From M2408 sp046303515 (GTDB lineage: Bacteria; Bacteroidota; Bacteroidia; Flavobacteriales_D; Crocinitomicaceae): a stretch of 64,000 bases of DNA. Shown one piece after another: positions 25,085 to 34,315 of this stretch; within the stretch, counting starts at the first letter, position 1, and each line of letters begins with the position of its first letter. The stretch lies in assembly GCA_046303515.1 (NCBI GenBank), contig JBKCGI010000115.1, positions 1 through 64,000 of the forward strand, in the 5' to 3' direction. A program made the translations under genes and the position numbers. Below the pieces are notes generated by a model, which saw nothing but the letters and a program-made list of their open reading frames with translations, ran no database searches and had not been told where the DNA came from.

Positions 25085-27298
25085 ATGAACAAGTCACTAT
25101 TCCTAATTGTATTTTCATGTTTTGTCATGTTGGCTCAAGCGCAGGAAACTTTAAATCCTATTGTTTCAAAAAGTCGCATAAATCAGCACAAAAAAATAAA
25201 AAGAAGTGGGACAACTTTTGATTCTACCTTTATTTATACTTCTGATACGCTAACACTTCCTTTTTTTGATGAATTTTCTAAAAATCGTTTTCAGAAATAC
25301 GATGATGATTTTTTAGGGGCAAGTGTAACATCTGACAAAAAATACAAATTGCTCGATTTGGGTAATGTTAAGTTGCCAATAAATACGAGAATGACATCTC
25401 AACAAACTATTAGAAAAGTTGTCAATACGACAGATTTGACAGTAGAAGATCAGATTTTACCTTCAACTCAAATCAAAGTAGGAGATTTTTCAGCTTATCC
25501 TCCAGTTTACACAACTGTAACGGCTTATCCTCCATATATTATTTATGATACTGTAGATTTTGTGAATACGCCAGATACAATTTGGTTGACTGATGTAGAG
25601 TATTTTCAAGATTCAGCAACTCAGTTTTTTGCACAATTAAATGATAAAAATTCGTATTGGTTGGACGGTAAAGCTGAACATAATTATACAAATGCAGTTA
25701 ATCCTTGGACTTTAGGTGTTGTTACTTTTGATGGAACGGATGAAAACGGAATGCCTTATCTTTTCGGATCAGCATCAATTGCATACAATGATTATTTGAC
25801 TTCTAAAGCAATCAATTTAAGTTCTTTTGATGCTTCTGATTCTGTTTATTTTAGTTTTTTATATCAACCTGAAGGTTTTAATGACGAGCCAGAAGCTGTT
25901 GATTCCTTAAAATTAGAATTTTATTCACCAAATGAAAATCAATGGTATAGAATATGGGCAGCAGGTGGTACAAATCTTCAGGATTTTAAAAAAGTACATA
26001 TTAAGATTGTTGATCCTATATTTTTCGATGAAGTTTTTCAATTTAGATTTGTAAACTATTCTGGTGTTTCTGGAGGAATTGACCAATTTCACATTGATTA
26101 TGTTCGCTTGCAAGCAGCTTCAGGATACCAAGATACACTTTTTAAGGATTTTTCAGTAGTTTATCCTTTGAATTCCTTGTTGCAAGACTTTACGCAAGTT
26201 CCGTGGGAGCACTTCAAAAATAATCCGACTGGAAAAACGCGTTCAAACTTTAAAATCAATTTGCATAATAGCAGTAATGTTGATGAGAATTATTTGAATG
26301 GGACAATTGTAGTGAAAAATCTAGGTGTTACGGATGGAACCTTGACCCTTTTAGGACAAGATTTGGCAAATAGCGATATCAATTATCAATCAAATACTTA
26401 TTATGAGTCATTCCATGATCTTAGTGCGTTGTATGATTTTAATGCAGGATTATCAGGGGATTATCAAGAGTTTGATGTGAGTTTTTCTGCAGCGGCTCAA
26501 TTTTCAAATTTGTCTCAAAACGACACAACAACTTTCAAACAAAGATTTTACGATTCTTATGCTTATGATGATGGTTCTGCTGAAGCTGCTTACGGACCAA
26601 CTTCAGCCCAAGCAAGATTGGCTTATAAATTCACTCCATATGAAAATGATTCCCTCGTGGGTGTGAAAATTAAATTTGTTCCATCGGTAAATGATGTGAC
26701 TTCTAATTTATTCTTGTTAACAGTTTGGGGGGACGATAATGGAAAACCAGGTTCAATAATCTATCAAGATGATTTCTTGTATCCAAGACAACCAAGCTAT
26801 GAATATGATGACAGCTTAGGTTTTACGAATTATTACTTATTCGATTTTCAACGTTTGCCAATTACAGGAACTTTTTATGTAGGTTGGAGGCAAATTGACC
26901 AAGAGCCTTTAAATATTGGTTTTGACAGAAATACTGACCAATCAGATAAAATTTTCTATAGTGTGGATAATGAAGTTAGCTGGATAAACACATCATTTGA
27001 AGGTTCACTTTTGATGAGACCAATATTCTCAACAAATCTGAATAAGACTCTTAGTCAAAATGAAATTGAATTGGCTGAAACAGATTTAACGATTTACCCG
27101 AATCCATTTTCAGATCATTTCGAAATTAGAACTTCAGATGTGAATTTTGCAGGTGTTTATGTTTTTGATATTAATGGGAAACTTTTATTGACTTCAGATG
27201 AGCAACAGCGTACATTTGATATGAATAATTTTTCAAAAGGAATTTACCTCGTAAAAGATATTTATACAGGTAAAACATTCAAACTAATTAAAAATTAA
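25085..27298 (+). CDS. T9SS type A sorting-domain protein (large secreted protein)
   Basis: 737 aa with a signal peptide (MNKSLFLIVFSCFVMLAQAQ). The body, about 30-640, is beta-rich with many Tyr/Asp/Asn and no enzyme motif I recognise. The C-terminal ~75 residues are a type A T9SS domain: LTIYPNPFSDHFEI, VFDINGKLLLT, and the end FSKGIYLVKDIYTGKTFKLIKN. It is 15 bp after the PASTA gene, and its stop codon TAA shares its last base with the ATG of rluD, so the three are co-expressed. The PASTA-T9SS-rluD order is, from memory, common in Flavobacteriia. Confidence 0.88.
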   Translation: MNKSLFLIVFSCFVMLAQAQETLNPIVSKSRINQHKKIKRSGTTFDSTFIYTSDTLTLPFFDEFSKNRFQKYDDDFLGASVTSDKKYKLLDLGNVKLPINTRMTSQQTIRKVVNTTDLTVEDQILPSTQIKVGDFSAYPPVYTTVTAYPPYIIYDTVDFVNTPDTIWLTDVEYFQDSATQFFAQLNDKNSYWLDGKAEHNYTNAVNPWTLGVVTFDGTDENGMPYLFGSASIAYNDYLTSKAINLSSFDASDSVYFSFLYQPEGFNDEPEAVDSLKLEFYSPNENQWYRIWAAGGTNLQDFKKVHIKIVDPIFFDEVFQFRFVNYSGVSGGIDQFHIDYVRLQAASGYQDTLFKDFSVVYPLNSLLQDFTQVPWEHFKNNPTGKTRSNFKINLHNSSNVDENYLNGTIVVKNLGVTDGTLTLLGQDLANSDINYQSNTYYESFHDLSALYDFNAGLSGDYQEFDVSFSAAAQFSNLSQNDTTTFKQRFYDSYAYDDGSAEAAYGPTSAQARLAYKFTPYENDSLVGVKIKFVPSVNDVTSNLFLLTVWGDDNGKPGSIIYQDDFLYPRQPSYEYDDSLGFTNYYLFDFQRLPITGTFYVGWRQIDQEPLNIGFDRNTDQSDKIFYSVDNEVSWINTSFEGSLLMRPIFSTNLNKTLSQNEIELAETDLTIYPNPFSDHFEIRTSDVNFAGVYVFDINGKLLLTSDEQQRTFDMNNFSKGIYLVKDIYTGKTFKLIKN

Positions 27299-28341
27299 TG
27301 CAAGACGAGATAGTAGAAGAGTTTGAGAACGAAGAAGAAGAATTATTTGAACATTACCGTTTTAAAGCCGATCCAGGACAAGAAGTTGTACGAATCGATA
27401 AATTTTTAATTGATAGATTACCAAACACATCCCGAAATAAAATTCAAAATGCAGCCAAAAACGGGAATATTCTTGTTAATAATGTTGCTGTAAAACAGAA
27501 TTATAAGATTAAACCGAAAGATGAAGTGTCCATTGTGATGCCTTATCCTGTCCGAGAAATTGAACTTATTCCAGAAAATATTCCAATTGAAATTGTTTAT
27601 GAAGATGATCAATTGGCCTTGGTTTACAAACCGTCAAATATGGTTGTTCATCCGGCATATGGAAATTATACAGGCACCTTGGTAAACGCTATGATGTATC
27701 ATTTTGAAAATTTGCCTCATAAAAATGATGATTATTACGGTCGCCCTGGTTTAGTGCACCGTTTAGATAAAAATACAACTGGAATCATGTTAATTGCTAA
27801 AACTGAATTTGCCTTATCAAATTTAGCTAAACAGTTTGCTGATAGAACAACTGAAAGAAGATATCACGCTTTAGTTTGGGGAGATGTGAAGGAAGATTCA
27901 GGAACAATTACAGGACATATTGGACGTTCTTTGAAAAATAGAAAAGTAATGGCGATTTTTCCAGATGGAGATTTTGGTAAACATGCTATTACGCATTATA
28001 CTGTTTTAGAGCGTTTTGGTTTAGTTACTTTAATTGAATGTAAATTAGAAACAGGTAGAACACATCAAATTCGTGCGCATTTAAAACACATTGGTCATCC
28101 TTTGTTTAATGATAATGAATACGGAGGTGATAAAGTGGTAAAAGGAACTTTGTCTCAAAAATATAAAGCCTTTATTGATAATTGTTTTGAATTGATACCA
28201 GGACAGGCTTTACATGCGAAAACATTAGGGTTCAATCACCCTACCAAGAATGAATTTATGAGTTTTGATTCAAATTTACCGCTTGGTTTTGAAACTATTT
28301 TGGAGAAATGGCGTAATTACACTAACTTTAAACAAGAATAA
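27298..28341 (+). CDS. rluD: Ribosomal large-subunit pseudouridine synthase, RluD family
   Basis: 347 aa. An N-terminal S4 RNA-binding domain (about 30-90: VRIDKFLIDRLPNTSRNKIQ) precedes the RluA/RluD catalytic domain. The active-site motif is GLVHRLDKNTTG, with the catalytic Asp in RLD. ECKLETGRTHQIRAH is the second family signature. RluD makes pseudouridines in helix 69 of 23S rRNA in E. coli; family members differ in target, so the exact uridines are inferred. The start overlaps the preceding stop by one base (TAATG). Confidence 0.92.
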   Translation: MQDEIVEEFENEEEELFEHYRFKADPGQEVVRIDKFLIDRLPNTSRNKIQNAAKNGNILVNNVAVKQNYKIKPKDEVSIVMPYPVREIELIPENIPIEIVYEDDQLALVYKPSNMVVHPAYGNYTGTLVNAMMYHFENLPHKNDDYYGRPGLVHRLDKNTTGIMLIAKTEFALSNLAKQFADRTTERRYHALVWGDVKEDSGTITGHIGRSLKNRKVMAIFPDGDFGKHAITHYTVLERFGLVTLIECKLETGRTHQIRAHLKHIGHPLFNDNEYGGDKVVKGTLSQKYKAFIDNCFELIPGQALHAKTLGFNHPTKNEFMSFDSNLPLGFETILEKWRNYTNFKQE

Positions 28342-28346
28342 TATTG

Positions 28347-28354
28347 TATTTTTG
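28347..28354 (+). promoter_or_regulatory. Candidate -7 element for the PorE-like gene
   Basis: TATTTTTG matches TAnnTTTG in the 201-bp gap after rluD. It would give a leader of about 185 nt; a -33 box is weak (CTTTA). Confidence 0.35.
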
Positions 28355-28542
28355 TATTTTGTAATAGAACTAAAAAAATAAAATTAAAAATTGATTAAAA
28401 CTATCGAGTTAAATATCTAAAATTCAGAATGTTGAACTCTCTGTTGGGACTTTTCAACAAAAATTAGTGAAATTTTTTTCAAAAGAATTTTGGCTAACTG
28501 AGAAATTATGACTTAATTCGGGGTTGATTTTAGACTGATAAA

Positions 28543-30762
28543 ATGAAATTTATGAACTTTAAACCATTGTTAACACTAGTATTCGTTGGGTTTTCTTACT
28601 TGATGAACGCTCAAATGATCTTTGTTCCAAAACAAGTGAAGAAAGCAAATATTGAATTCAGGAATGAAAATTACTGTCAAGGTGCTGAAATGTGCGCTGC
28701 CGGATTCAAGAAAATTGCTAGAAAAGGTAATTTTGCTAAAAAGGCTAAAGGTAATATGGCATACAAAACTGCTGAATGTTACCGTCAAACAGAAAACATG
28801 AAAGATGCTTCTGAGTGGTACGAAAAAGCAATTACTTTGCAATACTATGATGTTAAACCAGAGATTTATTTCTACAATGCTGAAATGTACCGTCAAATGG
28901 GTAATTTCGAAAAAGCGAAATCAAATTACGAGAAGTACAAAGCTTTAGTACCTGAAGATAAACGTGCTGCTGTTGGTATTCGTTCTTGTGAAATCAAAGA
29001 TGAGTTTAAAATCAATAAAACGCGTCACGTAGTTACTAACGTTGCTGCCTTAAATAAAGAAGTTTTTGAGATGGCTCCAATGTTTGGAGATAAAAAAGAA
29101 TCTCAATTGTATTTTAGTTCTACACGTCCTGGAGGAATTGATGGAACTGTAGATCCACGTTCTTGTGAGAACTATATGGATTTATGGGTTTCTGAAATCG
29201 ATAAAAAAGGGAAATTCATGGAGCCTAAATTAATTCCAGGAGAATTGATTAATACAGAAGATAATGAAGGTACTGTTTGTTTTGATGGTAAAAACAAAAC
29301 AATGTTCTTTACTCGTTGTCCTAATGAAAAGAAAATGAACTTAGGTTGTGATATCTGGGTTTCTGATTTAAAAGGGAAAGAGTGGGGAGAGCCAACAAAA
29401 TTAATCTTGAAAAACCATGATTCTATTTCTGTAGGTCATCCATGTGTAAATGAAGAAGGAAATTACTTAATTTTTGCTTCTGATGCTGATGGTGGTTTTG
29501 GTGGTAAAGATTTATATTATACTACATACAACAAAAAATCTAAGTCTTGGGAAACTCCAATCAACATGGGGCCAGAAATCAATACTGCTGGAAATGAATT
29601 ATTCCCAACTTTCGCTAAAAATGGAGATCTATACTATTCTACTGATGGTTTACCAGGTATGGGTGGTTTAGATATCTACAAGGCTGCTAAAGCTAAAGAT
29701 CAAAACAAGTGGGTGAAACCAACTACAGTAGGTTTTCCTTTAAATTCAGTTTCTAACGATTACGCACTAATCGAGGTAAATGAGAAAAAAGGTTACTTTA
29801 CATCTGAAAGAACAGGAAGTGTTGGTAAAAACTACAAACCAGACATCTGGATGTATGAGTTGCCTCCTAACTTGTTTGACTTAAGAGTGAACACTGTTGA
29901 TTTATTTGATCCTTCTAAAAGAATTGCTGAAGTTAAAGTTACAGTTACTGCAGTAAATGAAAATGGAGAAAATGTAGAAACTTGGGACGGTACAACTAGT
30001 GCTGAAGGTAAAGTTGATAAAGACGGAAACCCACTTCCAGCTGGTACAATCTTTTGGGAGAAAAAACCAAATGGAGATCGTTACATTTTGGAAAATATGA
30101 CTTATAAAATCAAAGTTGAAAAACCTAAATATGAATCTGTTAAAGAAGGGACAGTAACAACTATTGGTGTAAATTACGACCAACATTTCGTAGTAGATAT
30201 GCCATTGTTGAAAAGAGAACCAATCCGTTTGCCAGAGGTACGTTACCCATTGAACCAATGGACATTTGTTAATGACTCTACAATTAATTCTTTAGATTCA
30301 TTGAATTTTGTTTATGACTTGTTGATGAAATACCCTAACTTGAAATTAGAGTTAAGTTCTCACACCGATTCACGTTCTGGAAACATTTACAACCAAGTTC
30401 TTTCTGAGAATCGTGCTAAAGCTTGTTTCAAATATTTAGTTGAAACAAAAGGTATTGATCCAAAAAGAATCGTTCCTGTTGGAAAAGGTGAGTCTACATC
30501 AAAAACTGTTTACTTAACTAAAGAAGGTAAATATGTAGCTACAATGCCAGCTGATACTGCAGGTGTGAAAACAATTGTATTGAAAGAAGCTTATATCAAT
30601 GCTTTTAAAGGAAAAGATAAAGTGAAATTTGAATTACTACACCAATTCAACCGTCGTACGGAAGGTGCAGTATTAGACTTAAACTTTGATCCAGCTACTG
30701 CTCCTGCAGTTCCTGAAGAATACTTCAAATTCAAAGCATTACCAAAAGATACTAGAAAATAA
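28543..30762 (+). CDS. OmpA-family protein with TPR and WD40-like repeats, PorE-like
   Basis: 739 aa with a signal peptide (about 1-23). Domain order: TPR repeats (about 30-150, FEKAKSNYEKYKALVPEDK), a PD40/WD40-like propeller (about 170-445, with repeated LYFSSTRPGG-, NYLIFASDADGG- and LYYSTDGLPG-type blades), a carboxypeptidase-regulatory-like fold (about 450-560), and an OmpA peptidoglycan-binding domain (about 580-690, LSSHTDSRSGNIYNQVLSENRA). This is the architecture of PorE, a T9SS component in Porphyromonas. Related OmpA paralogs are numerous in Bacteroidota, so orthology is not proven. A strong terminator follows. Confidence 0.85.
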   Translation: MKFMNFKPLLTLVFVGFSYLMNAQMIFVPKQVKKANIEFRNENYCQGAEMCAAGFKKIARKGNFAKKAKGNMAYKTAECYRQTENMKDASEWYEKAITLQYYDVKPEIYFYNAEMYRQMGNFEKAKSNYEKYKALVPEDKRAAVGIRSCEIKDEFKINKTRHVVTNVAALNKEVFEMAPMFGDKKESQLYFSSTRPGGIDGTVDPRSCENYMDLWVSEIDKKGKFMEPKLIPGELINTEDNEGTVCFDGKNKTMFFTRCPNEKKMNLGCDIWVSDLKGKEWGEPTKLILKNHDSISVGHPCVNEEGNYLIFASDADGGFGGKDLYYTTYNKKSKSWETPINMGPEINTAGNELFPTFAKNGDLYYSTDGLPGMGGLDIYKAAKAKDQNKWVKPTTVGFPLNSVSNDYALIEVNEKKGYFTSERTGSVGKNYKPDIWMYELPPNLFDLRVNTVDLFDPSKRIAEVKVTVTAVNENGENVETWDGTTSAEGKVDKDGNPLPAGTIFWEKKPNGDRYILENMTYKIKVEKPKYESVKEGTVTTIGVNYDQHFVVDMPLLKREPIRLPEVRYPLNQWTFVNDSTINSLDSLNFVYDLLMKYPNLKLELSSHTDSRSGNIYNQVLSENRAKACFKYLVETKGIDPKRIVPVGKGESTSKTVYLTKEGKYVATMPADTAGVKTIVLKEAYINAFKGKDKVKFELLHQFNRRTEGAVLDLNFDPATAPAVPEEYFKFKALPKDTRK

Positions 30763-30778
30763 ATTTCTAAGAATACTG

Positions 30779-30809
30779 AAAACCCAGCATGAAAGTGTTG
30801 GGTTTTTTT
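30779..30809 (+). terminator. Intrinsic terminator after the PorE-like gene
   Basis: AACCCAGCA (30781-30789) pairs with TGTTGGGTT (30796-30804), one G-U wobble and a 6-nt loop, followed by a T run. Confidence 0.85.
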
Positions 30810-30841
30810 ATGCTTTTTAGTTTTAATTCTTTTTAATTAAT

Positions 30842-30849
30842 TATCTTCG
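30842..30849 (+). promoter_or_regulatory. Near-consensus -7 element for the DUF1015-yggS operon
   Basis: TATCTTCG differs from TAnnTTTG at one position and lies 15 bp before the ATG at 30865. Confidence 0.4.
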
Positions 30850-30864
30850 TGAAGTTAAAATATC

Positions 30865-32103
30865 ATGGCAAAATTAAAACCCTTCAAAGCGATTCGTCCA
30901 ACTCGTGATAAAGCACATTTAGTTGCAACACGTCCTGTATATACCTACAGAAAATCGATTCTGAAAGCAAAATTAGAGGAGAATCCGTACACTTTTATTC
31001 GTATCATTAATCCAGAATACAAAGAAGTTAAAAAAACGAAACCCAATTCCAAAGAAAGGTTTTTAAACGTTAAACATCAGTTTGAGATCTTTTGCGAAAA
31101 AGGAATATTAATTCAAGATAAAAGTGAACACTTGTATTTGTATCGTCAATCCAAACATGAAGATGCTTTTGTAGGAGTAATTGCTGGTGCAAGTGTTGAA
31201 GAATATAACAACGATCATATAAAGAAGCACGAAGCTACTTTAACATCACGCGAAGAGATGTTCACCAATTATTTGGATTTAGTTGGTTTTAATGCTGAAC
31301 CTGTTTTGCTTTCATATCCAAAAAACGACGAATTAGGGCTTGCGTATGAAAAAGTGATGTCAGATAGGCCGGAATACGAATTTTCAACTACAGACGAAGT
31401 AAAACACGAATTGTGGCTAATACAAAAAGAAGACGAGAAAATTATTTTGGAACTTTTTGACAGAATCCCAGATTTGTATATTGCTGATGGACATCATCGT
31501 TCTGCTTCATCTGCTCGATTAGCCGACAAAGTGAATCAAGATTCCACAGAAATCAAAACGAAAAATCATAATTACTTTTTGGCATTTTTGATGGATGAAA
31601 GTAAAATGAAAATTTTGGAATTCAATCGTTTGGTGAAATCCTTAAACGGCATGCGTTCTGAAGAACTTCTTGAAAAATTGGCAGCTCATTTTGAAATTGA
31701 AAAATTGACTGCTCCAAAAAAACCAAATCAACAGCATGAGCTGTGTATGAATTTGAGAAATGAGTGGTATAAATTGACTTGCAAATCTGAAATTGTTGAC
31801 GAAAATCATCCAGTTGATTGTTTGGATGCTGAGATTTTGACACAATATATTTTAACTCCCATTTTAGGGATTTTAGATTTAAAAAGTGATTCAAATATTG
31901 AATTTATAAGTGGAAATTTAGGTTTAGAGGCCATTTCTGAACCGATTAAAAATCAAAAAGCTGAGTTGGGTTTTATACTTTATCCTATTCGTATGGAGCA
32001 AGTAATTAAGGTAGCGGATAATCACATGATTATGCCACCAAAATCTACCTGGGTAGAACCTAAATTAAGAAGTGGTTTAACGATTTATAATATTTACGAA
32101 TGA
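30865..32103 (+). CDS. DUF1015 family protein
   Basis: 412 aa, cytoplasmic, full length for DUF1015. Family blocks are the N-terminal PFKAIRPTRDKAHLVATRPV, YLYRQ, and the conserved YIADGHHRSASSARL that resembles a catalytic or ligand-binding site, with the C-terminal FILYPIRMEQVIKVADNHMIMPPKSTWVEPKLRSGL. I recall the family as widespread, often near serine-biosynthesis genes in Bacteroidota, and of unproven function. Its stop overlaps the yggS start by four bases (ATGA). Confidence 0.85.
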   Translation: MAKLKPFKAIRPTRDKAHLVATRPVYTYRKSILKAKLEENPYTFIRIINPEYKEVKKTKPNSKERFLNVKHQFEIFCEKGILIQDKSEHLYLYRQSKHEDAFVGVIAGASVEEYNNDHIKKHEATLTSREEMFTNYLDLVGFNAEPVLLSYPKNDELGLAYEKVMSDRPEYEFSTTDEVKHELWLIQKEDEKIILELFDRIPDLYIADGHHRSASSARLADKVNQDSTEIKTKNHNYFLAFLMDESKMKILEFNRLVKSLNGMRSEELLEKLAAHFEIEKLTAPKKPNQQHELCMNLRNEWYKLTCKSEIVDENHPVDCLDAEILTQYILTPILGILDLKSDSNIEFISGNLGLEAISEPIKNQKAELGFILYPIRMEQVIKVADNHMIMPPKSTWVEPKLRSGLTIYNIYE

Positions 32104-32759
32104 TAGCTGAAAATTTATCTAAAATAAAGGTTTCTTTACCTGAGAATGTGAAATTAATAGCTGTTTCTAAAACCAAACCGAATGAGGATATTTTAGAAGC
32201 GTATAACGTAGGTCAACGTGTTTTTGGTGAAAATAAAGTACAAGAATTATGTGATAAATATGAAGCTTTACCAAAAGATATCGAATGGCATTTGATTGGA
32301 CATTTGCAAACAAATAAAGTTAAATATATTGCACCTTTTGTTTCCCTTATTCATGCTGTTGATAGCTTGAAATTGTTGCAAGAAATCAATAAGGAGGCCA
32401 AAAAGAATAATCGCATTATAGATGTTTTGTTGCAGTTTTATATTGCGCAAGAAGACACTAAATTTGGTTTAAATTTTGAAGAAGTAGAAGAAATTTTGCA
32501 ATCCAATAGCTATATCGAAATGGAAAACATTCGTATCGTAGGTTTGATGGGAATGGCTACTTTTACCGATAATAAAGAGCAAATTCAAGATGAGTTCCGA
32601 TCCTTGTACAATTATTTTCAAATTATTAAAAGTCATTATTTTAAATTCAATCCAGATTTCAAGGAGATTTCAATGGGAATGAGTGGCGATTATGAGATTG
32701 CAGTGGAAGAGGGGAGTACGATGGTGAGAGTGGGAAGTTCAATTTTTGGCGGGAGATAG
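32100..32759 (+). CDS. YggS-family pyridoxal-phosphate homeostasis protein
   Basis: 219 aa, single-domain alanine-racemase-like barrel. PLP lysine in LIAVSKTKP (residues about 20-28); family blocks FGENKVQEL, EWHLIGHLQTNKVKYI, and the phosphate-binding C-terminus ISMGMSGDYEIAVEEGSTMVRVG with RVGSSIFG. YggS/PLPBP binds PLP without catalysis and controls B6 and amino-acid balance. It is translationally coupled to the DUF1015 gene by a 4-bp overlap. Confidence 0.92.
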   Translation: MIAENLSKIKVSLPENVKLIAVSKTKPNEDILEAYNVGQRVFGENKVQELCDKYEALPKDIEWHLIGHLQTNKVKYIAPFVSLIHAVDSLKLLQEINKEAKKNNRIIDVLLQFYIAQEDTKFGLNFEEVEEILQSNSYIEMENIRIVGLMGMATFTDNKEQIQDEFRSLYNYFQIIKSHYFKFNPDFKEISMGMSGDYEIAVEEGSTMVRVGSSIFGGR

Positions 32760-32764
32760 CTTGG

Positions 32765-32912
32765 TTCCCGCTGATGTTCGCTAATTGTTTGCGCAGATTT
32801 TGCAATTATTAATTTGCGAAATTACATTGTTCAAAGAAACAAAAATTCAGTTTTATTTTTTATCAAAATCTATTTTAATCAGCGTTTTGATTTGTGTAAA
32901 TCTGCGGGAAAT
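32765..32912. repeat. Inverted-repeat intergenic element with TTCCCGC / GCGGGAA ends
   Basis: TTCCCGC (32765-32771) is inverted as GCGGGAA (32904-32910), and CGCAGATTT (32792-32800) as AAATCTGCG (32898-32906), with AT-rich sequence between. The element fills the gap between the convergent yggS and tyrS genes. It resembles a repeat I recall as abundant in Flavobacteriia. Confidence 0.5.
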
Positions 32913-32950
32913 TTTTATTTATGTAGTTTTTTTATGCTTTCTTATATATT

Positions 32951-34249
32951 TTATTTCACCTCAATGATGTAATTATGCTTCTTTCCTTTGCCTAACAAGA
33001 TATATTTTCCGTTGATTAAATCACTTGCGCTAAATGAAAAATCTTCTCCAACTTTCTCTTTATTTACCGAAACAGCATTGGCTTTTAATTCTCTTCTAGC
33101 TTCACTATTGGAACTTAGGAAATTAGTTTTTCCAGCAAGTGCATCGATGATTGTTAAACCTGCTTCAAAGTCACCTCTTGAAATTTGCGCTTTTGGAATT
33201 CCTTTAAAAACACCATTTATTTCATTGTCGGATAATTTTTTGAGATCTTCAGCACTTGATTTGCCAAATAATATTTTTGCAGCAAGGATTGCTATTTCTA
33301 ATTCTTCCTTTGAGTGAACAAAGCTTGTTACTTCCTCACCAAGTCTTTTTTGCAAGGTTCTTAAACTTTCATCTTTTTTATGTTCTAAAATAATTTCATT
33401 AATGGTTTTTTCATCTAAGAAAGTGAAAATCTTGATGTATTTTTCTGCATCTTCATCTGTGGTGTTTAACCAAAATTGATAAAATTTGTAAACAGAGGTT
33501 TTGTCATCTGTAAGCCAAATATTTCCTCCTTCAGATTTCCCGAATTTTGATCCATCAGCCTTGGTAATTAATGGGCAAGTCATTGCGTATGCTTTTGCTC
33601 CGTCACCATTCATTCTGCGGATTAATTCCGTTCCAGTAGTGATATTACCCCACTGATCTGAACCTCCCATTTGTAATAAGCAGTTGTAATTTTTGTATAA
33701 ATGCTGGAAATCATATCCTTGAATCAATTGGTAAGTGAATTCCGTGAAAGACATTCCTTCGCCTTCACCAGCAATACGTTTTTTAACAGAATCTTTTGCC
33801 ATCATGTAGTTGACAGTGATTCGTTTACCAACTTCACGCGCAAAATCAATGAATGAAAATTCCTTCATCCAATCGTAATTGTTTACTAAAATTGGAGCAT
33901 TTTTTTCTTGTGAATTGAAGTCCAAAAAGCGAGATAAAACGGCTCTGATTCCAGCCACATTTTTTGCTAAGGTTTCTTCGTCCAATAAATTTCTTTCGTC
34001 AGATTTCCCTGAAGGATCTCCTATCATTCCTGTTGCTCCACCTACCAAAGCAATCGATTTGTGACCAGCCTTGTGCGCGTGAACCAATAAAATAATCGGC
34101 ACTAAACTTCCAATATGTAAGGAATCAGCAGTTGGATCGAAACCTACATAAAGCGTAGTCATTTCTTTTAACAATTGTTCTTCTGTTCCAGGCATGATGT
34201 CCTGAACCATTCCTCTCCACTGTAATTCTGCGATTAAATTTGCTGACAT
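32951..34249 (-). CDS. tyrS: Tyrosyl-tRNA synthetase
   Basis: 432 aa class I synthetase. The N-terminal domain has LYVGFDPTADSLHIGSL, with HIGS as the HIGH motif. The tyrosine-binding region includes YQLIQGYDFQHLY and GGSDQWGNIT. The KMSKS loop is KFGKSEGG. A C-terminal S4 domain ends the protein (VSVNKEKVGEDF, GKYILLGKGKKHNYII). It is preceded by a TATCTTTG promoter element and stands alone on the minus strand. Confidence 0.97.
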   Translation of the reverse strand: MSANLIAELQWRGMVQDIMPGTEEQLLKEMTTLYVGFDPTADSLHIGSLVPIILLVHAHKAGHKSIALVGGATGMIGDPSGKSDERNLLDEETLAKNVAGIRAVLSRFLDFNSQEKNAPILVNNYDWMKEFSFIDFAREVGKRITVNYMMAKDSVKKRIAGEGEGMSFTEFTYQLIQGYDFQHLYKNYNCLLQMGGSDQWGNITTGTELIRRMNGDGAKAYAMTCPLITKADGSKFGKSEGGNIWLTDDKTSVYKFYQFWLNTTDEDAEKYIKIFTFLDEKTINEIILEHKKDESLRTLQKRLGEEVTSFVHSKEELEIAILAAKILFGKSSAEDLKKLSDNEINGVFKGIPKAQISRGDFEAGLTIIDALAGKTNFLSSNSEARRELKANAVSVNKEKVGEDFSFSASDLINGKYILLGKGKKHNYIIEVK

Positions 34250-34266
34250 TTTAGAAATTTTTGCAC

Positions 34267-34274
34267 AAAGATAA
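34267..34274 (-). promoter_or_regulatory. Candidate -7 element of the tyrS promoter
   Basis: TATCTTTG on the minus strand, 17 bp before the tyrS ATG. Confidence 0.5.
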
Positions 34275-34315
34275 GTTTTTAGAAAAGAATTTTTGTGCTC
34301 AAAAGGACTTTTATT

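Noticed and set aside
32785..32967. Small ORF of 60 codons after yggS
   Set aside because: It lies mostly inside an inverted-repeat element and has low-complexity composition; not supported as a gene.
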